Shown: piece after piece, positions 33,296-45,353 of the stretch
Layout: each line of letters opens with the position of its first letter
Numbering within the stretch: the first letter of the stretch is position 1
Source of the DNA: Stropharia rugosoannulata
Lineage: Eukaryota > Basidiomycota > Agaricomycetes > Agaricales > Strophariaceae
Reading direction: 5' to 3'
DNA length: 64,000 bases
NCBI GenBank assembly: GCA_028532985.1
Contig: JANCIK010000005.1
Location: 2,300,501 to 2,364,500 of the forward strand
The notes under the pieces: model-generated
Databases searched by the model: none
The model's input: the letters and a program-made list of their open reading frames with translations, nothing else
What the model was told of the DNA's origin: nothing
Translations under genes and position numbers: made by a program

Positions 33296-34715
33296 ATGAA
33301 CTCAGCTATTTTTTCTGGAGAAGAGAAGGACAAGTTAGTAGCAAAGTAAGCATCCTCAGATTGTCATGCTTACTAGTAACCCTCTCTCACGATGGACATA
33401 ACTTCATAAAAGTTTTGAACTAATTGTGAGCAGCCTACAAATAAAAGTCTTGATTTACTTACACATACATTTAAAACAGCTGTTCGGTTTCTTCATAAAT
33501 TGGATGCTTTTTGGTGTTCTTTGCGTTCAGATATGTATGTCACTGTCACTGTCTCACAGTAGCCCAAAGTACTGACGGCAAACAGATATATACTGGATAT
33601 CATCGTCGCAGAAAGATTGCTGGCATACTAAAGCAACGATATATGGCGTCTTTATAATTGATGTCTCTCAGACATTTCTGTTGACAGCACAACCATTTCA
33701 TTCGCTGGTCGAGAATTATACCAATATCATAGAGTTGAATAGTGTCGGCTCCACATGGTTCTCTGTACCTGTTATGAGTGGTTGGAGTAAGTGTTCGCTT
33801 TGTTTACTCTTGAGATTGTAGCGGTCTTATAGCATTCCACGGAAGTCGCGCTTATTGTTCAAAACATGTACGGATACAGAGTTTTCATTTTGTCCAAGTC
33901 AAGAATCATCTACGCATCAATTATTTTAGTATGTTTTAACCTGTGCATAATAGTGTATCTTAGTTAACTTGTAGCATTACTAAAGCTGTCAGTTACTCAG
34001 TTTGGGGGCTCTATTGCATCTGGTTTTCAGGCGAAAAGAGCATCTGGTTTGACAGACATACTTGGCACGAAGAAATCATTTATTGTCGCCTCGGTACGTG
34101 TTTACGAGCTTTATCTCTATACTTTACTTCTCACCAGCTCGTTCCTTACTATCTTAGGTCTGGCAAGCAGGGAGTGCATTATGTGACATAGTCATCGCAG
34201 CGTCGATGTTTCATTTTGTATGTAGACACTTCAAATTGGGTTTTACTTTTTGAACACTTGAATAATTCTACTTTGATTCCACTAGCTGAAAATATTTCAA
34301 CAAGAAAGTGGTATAAAGAGGACCAGAGATTTGTTGACAGGAATTATAAGGCTTAGTGTGGGCACGGGATGTATCACGGGTGAGTTATATTGCGAAATAT
34401 ATACGACAGTCTTCGCTAATTTGAGGGACAATCAAAGCTGCCCTAGCACTTGCTACGTTAGGCCTGGCGTTTCTTTCCTCCCAACAGTCGTACTGGATGG
34501 CGTGTACTATGTTTATGGGGAAGGTATATTCGAATTCAATCATGGTTGCTTTTAATAGTCGCACAAAGCCCGTACGCAACTCAACTTATCCATTATGGGG
34601 TGAAAGCGGGGATGATAAGATTGGTGACTCACACTATCATTGCGATGACGATACTACCGTAGACTTTTTATTTGCAGAAGAAAGCCTTTCGAGCGCGGAC
34701 TCATGTGTCGTCTGA
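33296..34715 (+). CDS. DUF6534-like seven-helix membrane protein, copy 2
   Basis: Starts MNSAIFSGEEKDKLVAK in a short first exon, then the block LFGFFINWMLFGVLCVQI. Further exons give QKDCWHTKATIYGVFIIDVSQT, split by naming only, then SVGSTWFSVPVMSGW, VALIVQNMYGYRVFILSKS, GLTDILGTKKSFIVAS, VWQAGSALCDIVIAASMFH, LLTGIIRLSVGTGCIT and MGKVYSNSIMVAFNSRTKP. The C-terminal tail is acidic (SGDDKIGDSHYHCDDD). Domain order and intron places match copy 1, so the two are tandem paralogues, but they are well diverged. Function unknown. Confidence 0.75.
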
Positions 34716-34849
34716 TTAAACTCTGACCAGATGTCTACCCCCAATTGAATGTTAGTAGAGAATTCTGTCCTGTAGAGTATACCAGAGAAAAAGAGTGCCT
34801 ATTAGCAACCTAGGTACAGCATATGTGGTAGACGCACGATGTGAGGTAC

Positions 34850-35103
34850 AATCACAGCCACCCTAGCACACTTGTTACTAATCAGGGATCGGGCATCTGA
34901 TGACATATCTTTCTTCCCAGCAGTCGTACTGGATCCCATACACAATGTTCATGGGAAACGTGTATTCTAATCGATCGTGGTTGCTGTCAGCAGTCGTACA
35001 AAACCCGTTCACAACTTGTCGTTTCCATTGTCGGGAGACAGCGGGATGCATAGGTGAACTGTTGACTCACACGACGGCGGCGATGATGATTAATATCGTC
35101 TGA
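34850..35103 (+). pseudogene. Decayed partial third copy of the DUF6534-like gene
   Basis: This stretch repeats the last exon of copy 2 (about 34425-34730) at obvious nucleotide similarity. It keeps LSSQQSYW and TMFMGNVYSN but then loses the SIMVAFNSR block by an out-of-frame change. No upstream exons are present. It is probably a remnant of an unequal duplication and not translated. Confidence 0.75.
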
Positions 35104-35715
35104 TCAAATTCTCATCCGTTTCGCATTTCGAAGTGTCCAGTTTGAACGGTTTGTTGCGACCCATGCTCAGCGCTGAGTACTCAGTCCCCACCGCGCCGCA
35201 GCTTTTGCCCAAGAATAGCTACGCGTCAGTGCTAACGTCAAGCGAGTATTCTTCGTCTTGACGCATGCCGTTCCTGCAGACATGTTCGCAACAATAGCAA
35301 AGAAGACGGTAACTACTGTATTATCAGTCAAGAGATATATAGGCCATATGAAAGAAGGTGCTGGTTATTAAAGGGAAGGGAAGCTGGCGTCAGCCATGTT
35401 CGATATGCACAAGAGAGTCAGCAAGGAATGTCGGAAGGTATAGTGAAGCTGCGAGAAAGACGGGACAGACGGTATCTGGATAATAGTAGCACAGTACATG
35501 ATAATAAGTTGAGACGACAGATGGGCCAGTACAATGAAAGGATTTAAACCGTGACATAATAATTGACCATTATAAAACGAGGGAGAACATAAAGAAAGAA
35601 GAAAAATATTTGTTGTATCGCAGAATAAGATTAGAACCAAAACTTTCATGAAATCATAATCCATTCTAACCTACTTGCATTAATTCGTCATCCGTACGAG
35701 GGTCCCCCTCAATCC
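35104..35715. other. Intergenic, 3' side of the Sad1-like gene
   Basis: About 600 bases between the decayed DUF6534 copy and the SUN-domain gene stop. The reverse frame at 35368-35664 has a hydrophobic start but no support. Confidence 0.45.
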
Positions 35716-38605
35716 CTATGAGTCTTCGAAATATGGGAAAGGCATATCACCCATCTTTTGTCCATGTACGCGGAAACGGTACAGACACGTGTACTCATCC
35801 CGTCCCCAATTGTCCAGAACACGAAGAACGACGATTCCAAAATCGATACCCAGGTTCCTAACTGCAGGATCGACGGGGAACGTTTGGACATTATTTGACG
35901 CCTCGACGTCGTACATGAAAGTGGAAATGCGAATGTATGCCGCGTCCGTGGGCAATGTCGGCGGGTAAGGCGGTTCGTCTTCCACATCCTGCTCACCGGC
36001 TTCCCGACGAGCAGCTTTGTCCGCTTTCCACTCGTCAAGTCGCTTGATGTTGTCCGCACCCTCCACCAGACCCCACACTTCCATATGTCTCGGAGCCGGT
36101 TGCAAATCAAAGGCAAGCTCCTTCGCAAGGTGGTCGATAGTGATTTCTTCGATGTAGACAGGTGCTGCGAGCATAACTCCCAGTTGGCCCTCGGTTCCAG
36201 CGAACGGCCAGCACCGCCCAGCATGAGTATCATAGTGCAGCGCTGTAACCGGAGGCTGGAATCCGAAGTAGCCTTTACCAGTAAACAAGCCCGCAATTCG
36301 GTTCCCGAATCCCTTAGGCTTCAGTTCAAAGGCAGGGGAGGTGAGCGACGGTACAACACGGGCACCAGCCGAATACATAGCAAAGTCCGCTTTACCAATC
36401 CCGTCCTTTTCGATACGCGAGACCGCATTATCAACAATGCGGTTGATGAGCGACGATACATCCTGGCCATCGGTTGACTTGATGACCAGCTCCGTGTTAA
36501 CTGCAGAGCCAGACTTGCCCCACCAACCGGGAGTGGGAAGGGGGGATGCAGCAGGAATAGCTGCTAGGGCCTTTCTACCAAGTTCCAAGGCCTCTTGGGC
36601 ATGGAATTCAACGCCCGACATGCGTTCTTCAAATGCAAGTAATTTAGCCCGCGCTTCATCATCTGCACCACGACTCGGAGTTTGGGAAAGTTTCTCTTGC
36701 TGCCTCTTCTGGACGTCAACCTGGGATTGAAGGACCTCCATCTCTTGCTTGATGGCGCTGATTGTTCTGTCAACTGCATCGCGTGCCATAGCCTCTGCAG
36801 TATGCGCCTTTTTCATCTCGCTCGTCAAGCGACTCTCGAGGGAGTTGATGCGGTCAACTAATTTAGACATGGCCTTCTCTCCCTCCACCGTCTGACGCTG
36901 TGTGCGCTCATTTTTCGCCGAAAGACCAGCAAGCGTGTTCTCGATGTAAACGATGCGGTCAGACATTTCTCCAATGTTAGCCGGCGGGACTTCAGGCGGT
37001 TGATAGACGGGACCTCGAGAAGAGAACGATAGAGTTGGGACATAGGAAGCTAGGTTCGTATTGCGTAGAGCATATGATATAGCAAAGATGGTTATTCCAG
37101 GCAATACCAGTCGCAGTAGGGGACTTGCGCCGCGAGCCCATCCATACGGACGCCGCACAAGGATATCGATGATTTTGCCTAAGACGCTGCCAACAAGAAA
37201 AAGTGATGCCATGAACGCCGAGACCGATTTCGAGCATACTAGATATGATAATCGGATGATGATGTTGACTATGCTGCCCAAAAATCCACCTATTGAGAAA
37301 GCTGATGATCTCGAAGAGACGAGCGCAGGGGTCCGCGAACGCGATCGTCGCTGATGTGACTGGCGTTTTTGTTCCTGACTCACAAGAGGCATTGGCTCTT
37401 CAGATACTTCTGGAATGGCTTCCAAACTTGAGTCAAGCATTCTGGAACCAAAGGAGTCACCCAAAGTTGGGTCTTGAGGCTCCCGAGATGATCGAAATAC
37501 AGAACCTGTTTGGGATGCTGGCAGGCGTGTTGACTTTATGTACGATGAGTTTGATGGCAAAGAAATATGTGAATATGAAACATACCACATCTGCAGCCTC
37601 TTCTTCATCACTCTCACTCAGTTCTTCCGGACCTCCGTCTGGCCCGCTTTTATTACTTCCAGTGGGTCGTTTATATTTTCTGCGTTTCTTGCTATTGCCA
37701 ACGACAGGTAGGCTTGTCAAGGGCCCGCCGTGACCACCTTTTGTTGACTTTCTTCTCTTAGACGGTTTATTGTCGTCACTTGAGTATTCTGATACTTCCT
37801 CGTCTGATTGTGTGGGCTTGTAGGCCTTGTTGTCAATAGATATACGCCCTTTCTTCGCTCTTTTGCCTGCCAGATAAGCGCTCTCCTCTTCCCTGTAACT
37901 ATAGCTGGAGTCGTGGCCGTCAGCGCGGCCATTTGAATGGAGATTGTCGGCGGAGTTGTCGTGATCGCGGGACAAATCCTCAGGTTCATGAGAACGCTGG
38001 CGGACGTAGAAAGCAGCTGCCCCTATCGCCTGCTTGGCAATGTTTATTCCAACCTCGAAAGGACTTTTACCGCGCACATTCCTACCATCTTCACCCTCGG
38101 AGTCGGGTACGAGATGAGACTTGGAAGGTGGTTTTCGATTCTGTGAGCTGACAGGCGGTCGAGAAAGCTTGTTTGGTGGAGCTGGGAGTTTCTTACGCTG
38201 GCCTGAGACAACGCCTGGGGCAGAGGCTTCGTATTCAACAGATGTGCTCCGTGGCACAGGGGCGCGTGATGTAGACGCCCAAGAGTTATTGCCGGCGCTC
38301 ATTTCTGAATTTGCGGCTTGATTAAATGCAGCTGCAATATTTACGGACGTATCCTTTACACTCCACCTGTCTGGATTCGGGGGCGTGGTGATTATTCGCG
38401 GCGCGCTTGGACGAGTATCGCGATCTGGTGCAGCCTCTCGCTGTTTGAGACGCGCAAATCTAACTAGGGCAGGGTCACTGTCGTTGTCTTCGCCGCCTTT
38501 GTCGTGCGAACGGGACTTGTTTCTATCGCGCGACGGCGACGTCGGTTTCGGAGGAGATCGCGAACCGAGTGGTGGTGCGCTGGAGTGGCGTTGGCGTAAA
38601 ATCAC
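35716..38605 (-). CDS. SUN-domain inner nuclear membrane protein (Sad1-like)
   Basis: SUN proteins span the inner nuclear membrane and bind KASH proteins to link chromosomes or the spindle pole body to the cytoskeleton. Exon 1 (about 37585-38605) encodes some 340 disordered, basic and Ser-rich nucleoplasmic residues, with RRKSTKGG and KKRRKYKR as possible nuclear signals. A 52-base intron (GTATGT...AAAG) joins EEAADV to STRLPASQ. Exon 2 carries hydrophobic segments near FLGSIVNIIIRLSYLV, FMASLFLVGSVLGKIID and LLRLVLPGITIFAISYAL, then a coiled coil (about 120 residues from IGEMSDRIVYIENTL), and a C-terminal SUN domain with YSAGARVV, CWPFAGTEGQLGVML, ITIDHLAKE and RHMEVWG. Total is about 970 residues. 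The stop is at 35716-35718. Confidence 0.9.
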
Positions 38606-39642
38606 CTAGTCGCAATTAGAGAGAAATACGAATCTAGCTTACCCGTAGGAGTAGGACGGTAGAGAGTCTGCGCTGGTGGATGGGGGTTTGCCCAGAAAAG
38701 TGTGATGATCGAGACGTCTGCCCTGACCTAGAGGTGTACTCGAAAATGACATGTAACGGGGCCAGATACTAGTTCTCCCGACGTGAGTTTATCAACAAAG
38801 TAGCGTGGTATACGTTATGGATAAGATATCGGCTTAAGATGTGCGTGGAGGAAGGGATGGTGGTGAGGCAGGAGAGAGAACGAGATCAAAGCGCGGCGCC
38901 CGTATTTGGTAATATTTGCCTGCCGGTACTATGTACACGTGCATTGTTACGACGCGACATTGTTCCCGAGACGCGCTTTGTTGATCCATCGGCTCTGCTG
39001 TTGCCACCCGTGGCCACCTCTGCCAGCCCATGAATAATGTGGCCTAGGTCTCCAATTTTCCGAGAGTAAGTGGCCATTTATATATGTAGCCAGCAATACC
39101 TTCTCTGAGTGGCTACTACAATACGCCCAACTTTGAGCTGTTGCATTTATTTGAAAGGTACAATTAGACAATGAGATAAGCTGAGCGTCACTCTATACGC
39201 CGAGGGAAGTGTGTCAAGAAACGAGGGAACTTGTATATGAGGAAGGACACGGAAAAATGTGTGACCATTTATCCGGGGGGTTGCGTAGGAATCTCGGGCT
39301 GGGTGGAATCGGCAGCGCGCGCGTGGACCGATGGGTCAGCGCAGTGGGTGCCCGGCGAGCGTGCCGGAGCGGTGCCGAATTCGCACGGTGACTTGGGAGG
39401 CAGAATGCGAACTCTAAACATCGTGCCCGAGACGACCTGAGCGCCTGGAACCCACGCTTGCGGCGAGAACGTGCCGAAACAAGCTGATGAGCCAAGCACT
39501 GGAAAGCGGGTGGGTGGGTAAAGAAAATTTTTAGAGCAATGCGAAGAACTGCGAAAACGCCTGAAGGATGTGAAGGCGAGACTCGGACGAGACTGAAGGC
39601 TCGTCCACGTAATGGCGCCATTGCCCCCAGCGCTCGGGTAAT
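38606..39642. other. Intergenic, promoter side of the Sad1-like gene
   Basis: About 1 kb with no recognised gene. Overlapping short frames at 38839-39645 on both strands lack any family feature and reflect a locally GC-rich stretch (about 39280-39480). Confidence 0.45.
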
Positions 39643-40093
39643 CACCCCAGGAACCTGAGGTTCTCAGGTGACCTGAAATTTTCAGAGAAACTTGGGTTTT
39701 TGTTTAAAGAATTAAATACACTGAAATATTAGACGAAAGTAGTAATTACGGTATATATGAAATGTATGGCGGGTCCCAGCGGACAAAACCATTAGAAATA
39801 AATACCTAACTTTACAAACAGCCTAGTAGACATATTTTGTATTCCACATCTTTAATTGTTGTTTAAGACCTTTAACTATTATTTTGCTTTTGACTAAGGG
39901 AAAAAAACATAAACTTAGCAAGCTAAGTATAACTTTACAAATGTAAGTTTTGAAATGACTAGACTAATAGCAATAACAATTAATTTCCCTTCGTCGAAGT
40001 TATCTTTCTATTTATAACTTTATAACTTTTGAAATCACCTGTTCAACATTTTCTTCTATTTATAAACTTTATAACTTTTAAAATTAGAGGGGC
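39643..40093 (+). repeat. Left arm of foldback element
   Basis: About 451 bases, complementary to 40279-40728 apart from a few mismatches near the outer tip and the inner end. AT-rich. Confidence 0.85.
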
Positions 40094-40278
40094 TAAATAT
40101 CATTGGAGGCCCGCTGCACCCTGCTGCACCTCTCTGCGTGGGTGGGTTACCTCAACGCGGAGGCACACATGTATCTTAAATCGCAGCATTGATGGGGACC
40201 GTGATACTTGACAATCCACTCTTTGTTGCATTACCCACATTGTCCGTGCGGACTCGGCGGAGCGCGCCGTCGATGATG

Positions 40279-40728
40279 CCCCGCTGATTTTGAAAGTTAT
40301 AAAGTTTATAAATAGAAGAAAATGTTGAACAGGTGATTTCAAAAGTTATAAAGTTATAAATAGAAAGATAACTTCGACGAAGGGAAATTAATTGTTATTG
40401 CTATTAGTCTAGTCATTTCAAAACTTACATTTGTAAAGTTATACTTAGCTTGCTAAGTTTATGTTTTTTTCCCTTAGTCAAAAGCAAAATAATAGTTAAA
40501 GGTCTTAAACAACAATTAAAGATGTGGAATACAAAATATGTCTACTAGGCTGTTTGTAAAGTTAGGTATTTATTTCTAATGGTTTTGTCCGCTGGGACCC
40601 GCCATACATTTCATATATACCGTAATTACTACTTTCGTCTAATATTTCAGTGTATTTAATTCTTTAAACAAAAACCCAAGTTTCTCTGAAAATTTCAGGT
40701 CACCTGAAAACCTCAGGTTCCTGGGGTG
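40279..40728 (-). repeat. Right arm of foldback element
   Basis: Inverted copy of 39643-40093. The high similarity of the arms implies a young element or ongoing gene conversion. Confidence 0.85.
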
Positions 40729-41126
40729 AATGCCCTTTGACATGGCATCGAGTAATCAATTTTGATCCTGGCTTGCCCGTTCCTCTGGCTTATCTTATCC
40801 TAAGATGAGAGCGCAGCTCTCATCACGGATTTAACTTGCATTTAACAACCTTTCCAAGAGGAATAGAGGTGTTAGCCTGTTTAATTTACATAGAATGATT
40901 GATTCAAGCTATCATTTAGTCACTTAAACAGATCGTCTGTTATCTATATGTTTGGTCTCTAAATGAGGTCTGTGAAGGAGACTGACTGTACTTGCCAATT
41001 TAAACGTGAGATGTGACTGGATCAGCATAAGATAAACCAGATTACTTGCCTTAAGTTGGACTATTATTTCCAGCACCTAGGTAGGACGGCTGTGAGGTTT
41101 GCGTCATATCGGAATTGCCAAAGGAC
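40729..41126. other. Intergenic, no gene recognised
   Basis: About 400 bases between the foldback element and the DM9 gene stop. No conserved frame seen. Confidence 0.45.
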
Positions 41127-41778
41127 TTACAGAATCTGATAGTTCTCTGATACCGCAATTTCTGCTCCTCCAAAAGCGACGTTGCAGCCCCCGCTATGAA
41201 GCATACAGTAAGTTAAAGTCAAAGCAATAGGTTATGAAGACCCCATACAGATGCTCTCCTGCCTTTCCGGGAACTTGAACGCCGTTGACAGGGGCAACGG
41301 CATGGTACAACTTGGCGCCATTCTCCTCGTAGCCACCTTCAATAGGCCGCCTACCCTCAGGGATTCTTCCATGCGACGTCGGCACCCACTCCATCGCGAA
41401 AGGTATGAATGGAAGAAGGTCGTAGCGTCCATGGTGTCCGTACTCTCCCCCACCATACGGCACAGATACGTAGGGCTGCAGATGTGGTCCGATCTTGCAA
41501 GGATGGACCGATTTCTCCATCAAAGCAGAGCCTATGTACACTGGCGATACTCCATCAGCATCCCGAAATGGAGGCTCCTGCAAGTTTTGCGGAAAGGGTT
41601 GATCTGTTGACAATGGGATTCTGTTACCAGAAGGCGGTGGCGCTTGGTATTGCGGCGGCGAAGGAAAGCCTCCATGGAAGCTTTCGCTCGGATGCTCCGG
41701 GAATGAAGGTGCAGTGTCTGGAAAGGGGGGCGCAGACATGTCGTGGTATGACTTGAGATGTGCTCGAGTCTCGGGCAA
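41127..41778 (-). CDS. DM9-repeat (DUF3421) protein
   Basis: The long exon encodes a Pro-rich leader (PFPDTAPSFPEHPSESF) and then DM9 repeats: YIGSALMEKSVHPCKIGPHL, VPYGGGEYGHHGRYDLLPF, MEWVPTSHGRIPEGRRPIEG, GAKLYHAVAPVNGVQVPGK and GEHL. An intron of about 60 bases (GTATGG donor) leads to the last exon GGCNVAFGGAEIAVSENYQIL, ending at 41127-41129. DM9 proteins form lectin-like folds, some of which bind sugars. The role in fungi is unknown. The start may instead be the ATG at 41737-41739 (MSAPPFPD), 13 residues later. Confidence 0.8.
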
Positions 41779-42142
41779 GGTTTATCACCACTGGGCAAAC
41801 GGCGTGATATCTGATCACTTCCCCTGGTGCCAAATTGCGCATTTACACTTATGCACTCAGCCTTTCTCTCTTCCCTGTTTTCGATCCTATGCTGATATTT
41901 GCTTTGCTGACAAGCAGGCGCAGCGCCGTGACTGGCAGAATCAGCCTCTATGGCATGTACAGCGTGAACAAGGTTCAAATGTTATCATGGAACACCCAAC
42001 TTTGCAGAGCTGTACCGAGCATAGGGATTACATATTATTCGTCTACGATACGCTATGTACTAATAATGCATAAAAGGGATACCGATCTCAATTAACTTCT
42101 CAACAAAATATTCGGACAGGCTAAGACATAATTTCTTCCATT
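41779..42142. other. Intergenic between DM9 gene start and BRO1-domain gene end
   Basis: About 360 bases with no supported gene; it should hold the DM9 gene promoter and the BRO1-gene terminator. Confidence 0.5.
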
Positions 42143-45100
42143 TCACTTGGAGCTTGGAGCTGGCGGCAGAGACATATCTTCAAACCCCCATTCGCTTGAA
42201 GTAATTGACGGAAGTCCGAGGGATGATTTCCCGGGAAGAGGTTTACGCGATGGATGCGCTGCAACCTTTCTAGTTTGTGATCCGGGCGTTGGAGTGGTGG
42301 ATGACTCGCGTTGTGAATCATTATTAGCTATTGACATTGCTTGCACTGACTGACTCAATTTGAAGGCACTGAAATAAATGTAATGCGTTAGTCAATTTTA
42401 TCGACCAAGTACGATTGTACTCACTGCAGCTCTTCATTTCTCTGTAGGCTCCAATTCTTGCAGACGCCCTTGAATTGTAATAGGATTCCAGCAAGATCAT
42501 TGTAAAACTACCCGGATCATCAGCACACAGCACACCTTCAAGACCGCGTTTCATTTCTCACCTTGAAGCCCTCTTCCAGATTCCGGTTTATCTCCTTATA
42601 TTTATAATAGGCATGTTCTAACGATTGGAGTGCATTGGCTCTATCTTTTACTGCAGGATCCTCCTTCCTGGAGTTCAAGAAGAGTTCATTCCTATTCTAT
42701 ACCCAAAGATCAAACAAAATGAAAGCAGTGCATAAAAGCTACACACCTACCTCAATGTCACTGAAAAGTTCCGATTGTTTCCGACAGATATCCTTCATTT
42801 CAGCAAGGAACTTGTCGTATTTGGATAGTTCCTCGTCTAGCACATCTTCAAACATAGCAGGAGTTACTTCTGTAAGTCTCTCGAATCCGGCTGAGGCGCT
42901 CATTATCCGAGGTACTATGTCATCTGCGTTGGCGATTGACTGTACACTGTGCACTACTTGTTCGCGGTCTCGGATCAGAGCATCGAGCTCCTCTAACTTG
43001 ACGCGTAGTTTCTGAGCATGCTCGCGAGTCTCTTGACCCTGTGCTGTGGATTGCGCCGCCGAAGTACTTGACGGCACATAAGACTCTAGCACCTCCTAAT
43101 AATACTTCAATGTGGATGAGTTGGTTGGCTCGAATGCACTGACCTCATCTAAAGTCAACTCAGTTATACTTTCTTCCCATTCATCCCATTTCTGCCGGAC
43201 TGTTTCGTCACTTTCCGCCGCTTGAGATAAAATGTTCCTGTATCTTGTCGCTTTCTGGATGAGCTCCACATTTGCTTCATACGATTTTAGACGGTTGAGC
43301 GGTATTTCATTCCTAGCAGCTTCGTCTTCGGAAGCTTCAGCATCCAGGATATCTAAAGCCTGTATGAAGTCAGTAAAACAATGAAATTAAACAGTTGAGG
43401 GCGGAATCCCACGTCATCTAAAATGGCTTGATCATGATGGGCAAGACGTGAAACATCTTCTAGGGTAGCCTCTATTTTCTGGGGACCATCTTCCTGTCTA
43501 ACTTCTTCGGCTTTGCGCAGCAAACTCGGTGGTAGCCCAATTGGTTTCTCGAGTGCTTCCAAAGAGGAAGGAAGGTTTAACAGTCGCAGTGATCTGGCCG
43601 GTTATATTAAGCACAATCTGAATACGGTGAAAACGGGACAAACTCGTCAATCTGGTCCTGCAGTTCTTGAGCAAATTGGATGATTCCTTCCTGAATAAGA
43701 TTAGACTTCCTATCATTATAGATGTCTGTGTATTCAGCTGAGTAGGAAGGCCATTACTTGCTTCGCTGTACGACTCACTTATGGCTTCGTGAGCTCCCCA
43801 GCTGGGGAGTTCAACGAAAAGTCTGCGGGTATTACCAAAGACGCTATCTGGGTCAGAGATACCTTTGGGTACACTAGGCGAAGCGAGCACCTGTTCCGTT
43901 AGAACAGGCAAAGCTGATGACGAAGGAACGTCCTGGTGATAGATTAAATCGTTATCACGCTGCGCTCTCGTTTCGCTGTCCTTGACAATCTGAAGAAGGG
44001 ACTTACAATAATGTGTCAATAAGGAACAAACTAATCTGAAGAAAACTTAAAAACATACCTGAGCATCGAGAACGACGGATTGGGCTACCTTGCCCCTACG
44101 TGCCACGTCAAATGCCTTTTTAGTTTCTGTGTGCGCCTTTCCAAGTCTCGCTAATTCGAAGCCGTATCTAAAGAAAACAAGCCTGATTAGAACGTGGTCC
44201 ATAATATGATATCCATAATATGATAGTACACACGGACCTCCCCGACTCGTATTCGACAAGACTTTGCCGGTATTCTGCTACAGCTAGAAAATGGTGTTCT
44301 TTTGCTTGTACATGAGCGATCCAAGCCTGCATCACTTGTAAAATTTTGCAAAAGCGTAGATTGCGGAGCAACAAATACCGATGGAAACATGCTTTTGACA
44401 TTATATGACAATGAGTGGAACTTGCTGAAGACAGAATTGTATAGTGATGCAGTCTACTAAAAACTTCATGATACTGGATTGGATATTGGCACGTAGACAT
44501 AGTACTCACCCCAGCAGCAATCTTTGAGACCAAGGAGCTAGCAAGGTTATCTGTAGAACTCAAGGTCATCAACCCATATTTATCACTTCAGGGCAAACTG
44601 ACTTAATCTTGCTAACTGCCACGAGCATTCTTGAGCTTGAGCTTGCATCAATAACTCGAGACCCCGTATGAAATCGACAGATAGGTCGTAAGGCACTTCA
44701 TCTTCGTCTGCTGGCAATGCCAACTTCGGAAGGACCGATTCCTGCATATACAATAATGTTCCTGCCGCTTCCTAAACAGTACGAATTCCTGAGTCAATGT
44801 CACTGAAATATATGAGCACTAACTCGGTAATAAGCAGCACAACGCTTGATCCCCTCGCCTTTAGATCTATCCCCAGATGAAGCAAGTTGAGAATATAAGG
44901 CGGCAAGGTTGAATAGTACACAGGCGCGTTCAAAAACCAGATTCTTTAGCGTGATTGGTATAGCGGAATCATGAAAAATTGGCGCAAATGCAATGGGGAG
45001 ACCTATCTTTAAGATAATGTCAGTCAAATGTGATGCTTCATAAACAGGAGCAATGGTACATCATTGGGGAGCTTCTTTGAAACGGACAAGAGCTGAGCGT

Positions 45101-45353
45101 GATATCTCGTATTCAACTTTAGTAGCCAATATACAGATGCGGCACGAATCACTCACAAAATAGCAGATTCTACAGCACTGTCATGGAGAATACCTTCAAG
45201 AAGGTACTTCCTGAGACTAATCCAGAGTTTGATGTCCTCTTTTAGTTCATCGGGATGTGTTCCTCCATGATCAGTCATATAACGTCTAACTGCATTGTCG
45301 ATATCAACGGGGTAGGTTTTCTTCAATGGAATTGATAGAAGATTTGACGACAT
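42143..45353 (-). CDS. BRO1-domain protein, PalA/Rim20-like
   Basis: The N-terminus MSSNLLSIPLKKTYPVDIDN and HPDELKEDIKLWISLRKYLL, then GLPIAFAPIFHDSAIPITLK and FERACVLFNLAALYSQLA, form the start of a BRO1 domain. AAYYREAAG and AQAQECSWQLA follow in later exons. The domain binds ESCRT-III (Snf7) at endosomes. In fungi Rim20/PalA uses it, plus a V-shaped helical domain that binds YPxL motifs, to bring the PacC/Rim101 transcription factor to its protease at high pH. The central and C-terminal exons here are helical and charged (for example LRVKLEELDALIRDREQVV), as expected for the V domain. The tail is Pro/Ser-rich and ends PPAPSSK. Many short exons; joins are approximate. PalA is favoured over Bro1/Vps31 by the N-terminal sequence and lack of a long Pro-rich tail, but this is not certain. 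Confidence 0.75.

Larger units (their letters stand above)
39643..40728. mobile_element. Foldback-type element with 450-base inverted repeats
   Basis: Two near-perfect inverted arms (39643-40093 and 40279-40728) flank a 185-base GC-rich centre. The outer ends read CACCCCAGGAACCTGAGGTT on the left and its near complement on the right. A 3-base repeat AAT lies directly outside both ends (39640-39642 and 40729-40731) and may be the target duplication. No transposase is encoded. Arms are AT-rich and could form a very long hairpin as RNA or single-stranded DNA. Confidence 0.85.

Noticed and set aside
36085..36730. Forward frames of about 130 codons opposite the SUN-domain gene
   Set aside because: They are antisense shadows of well-supported coding exons with SUN motifs.
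38834..39645. Several frames of 60-143 codons on both strands before the foldback element
   Set aside because: They overlap each other in a GC-rich patch, share no motif with known families and have no splice continuation.
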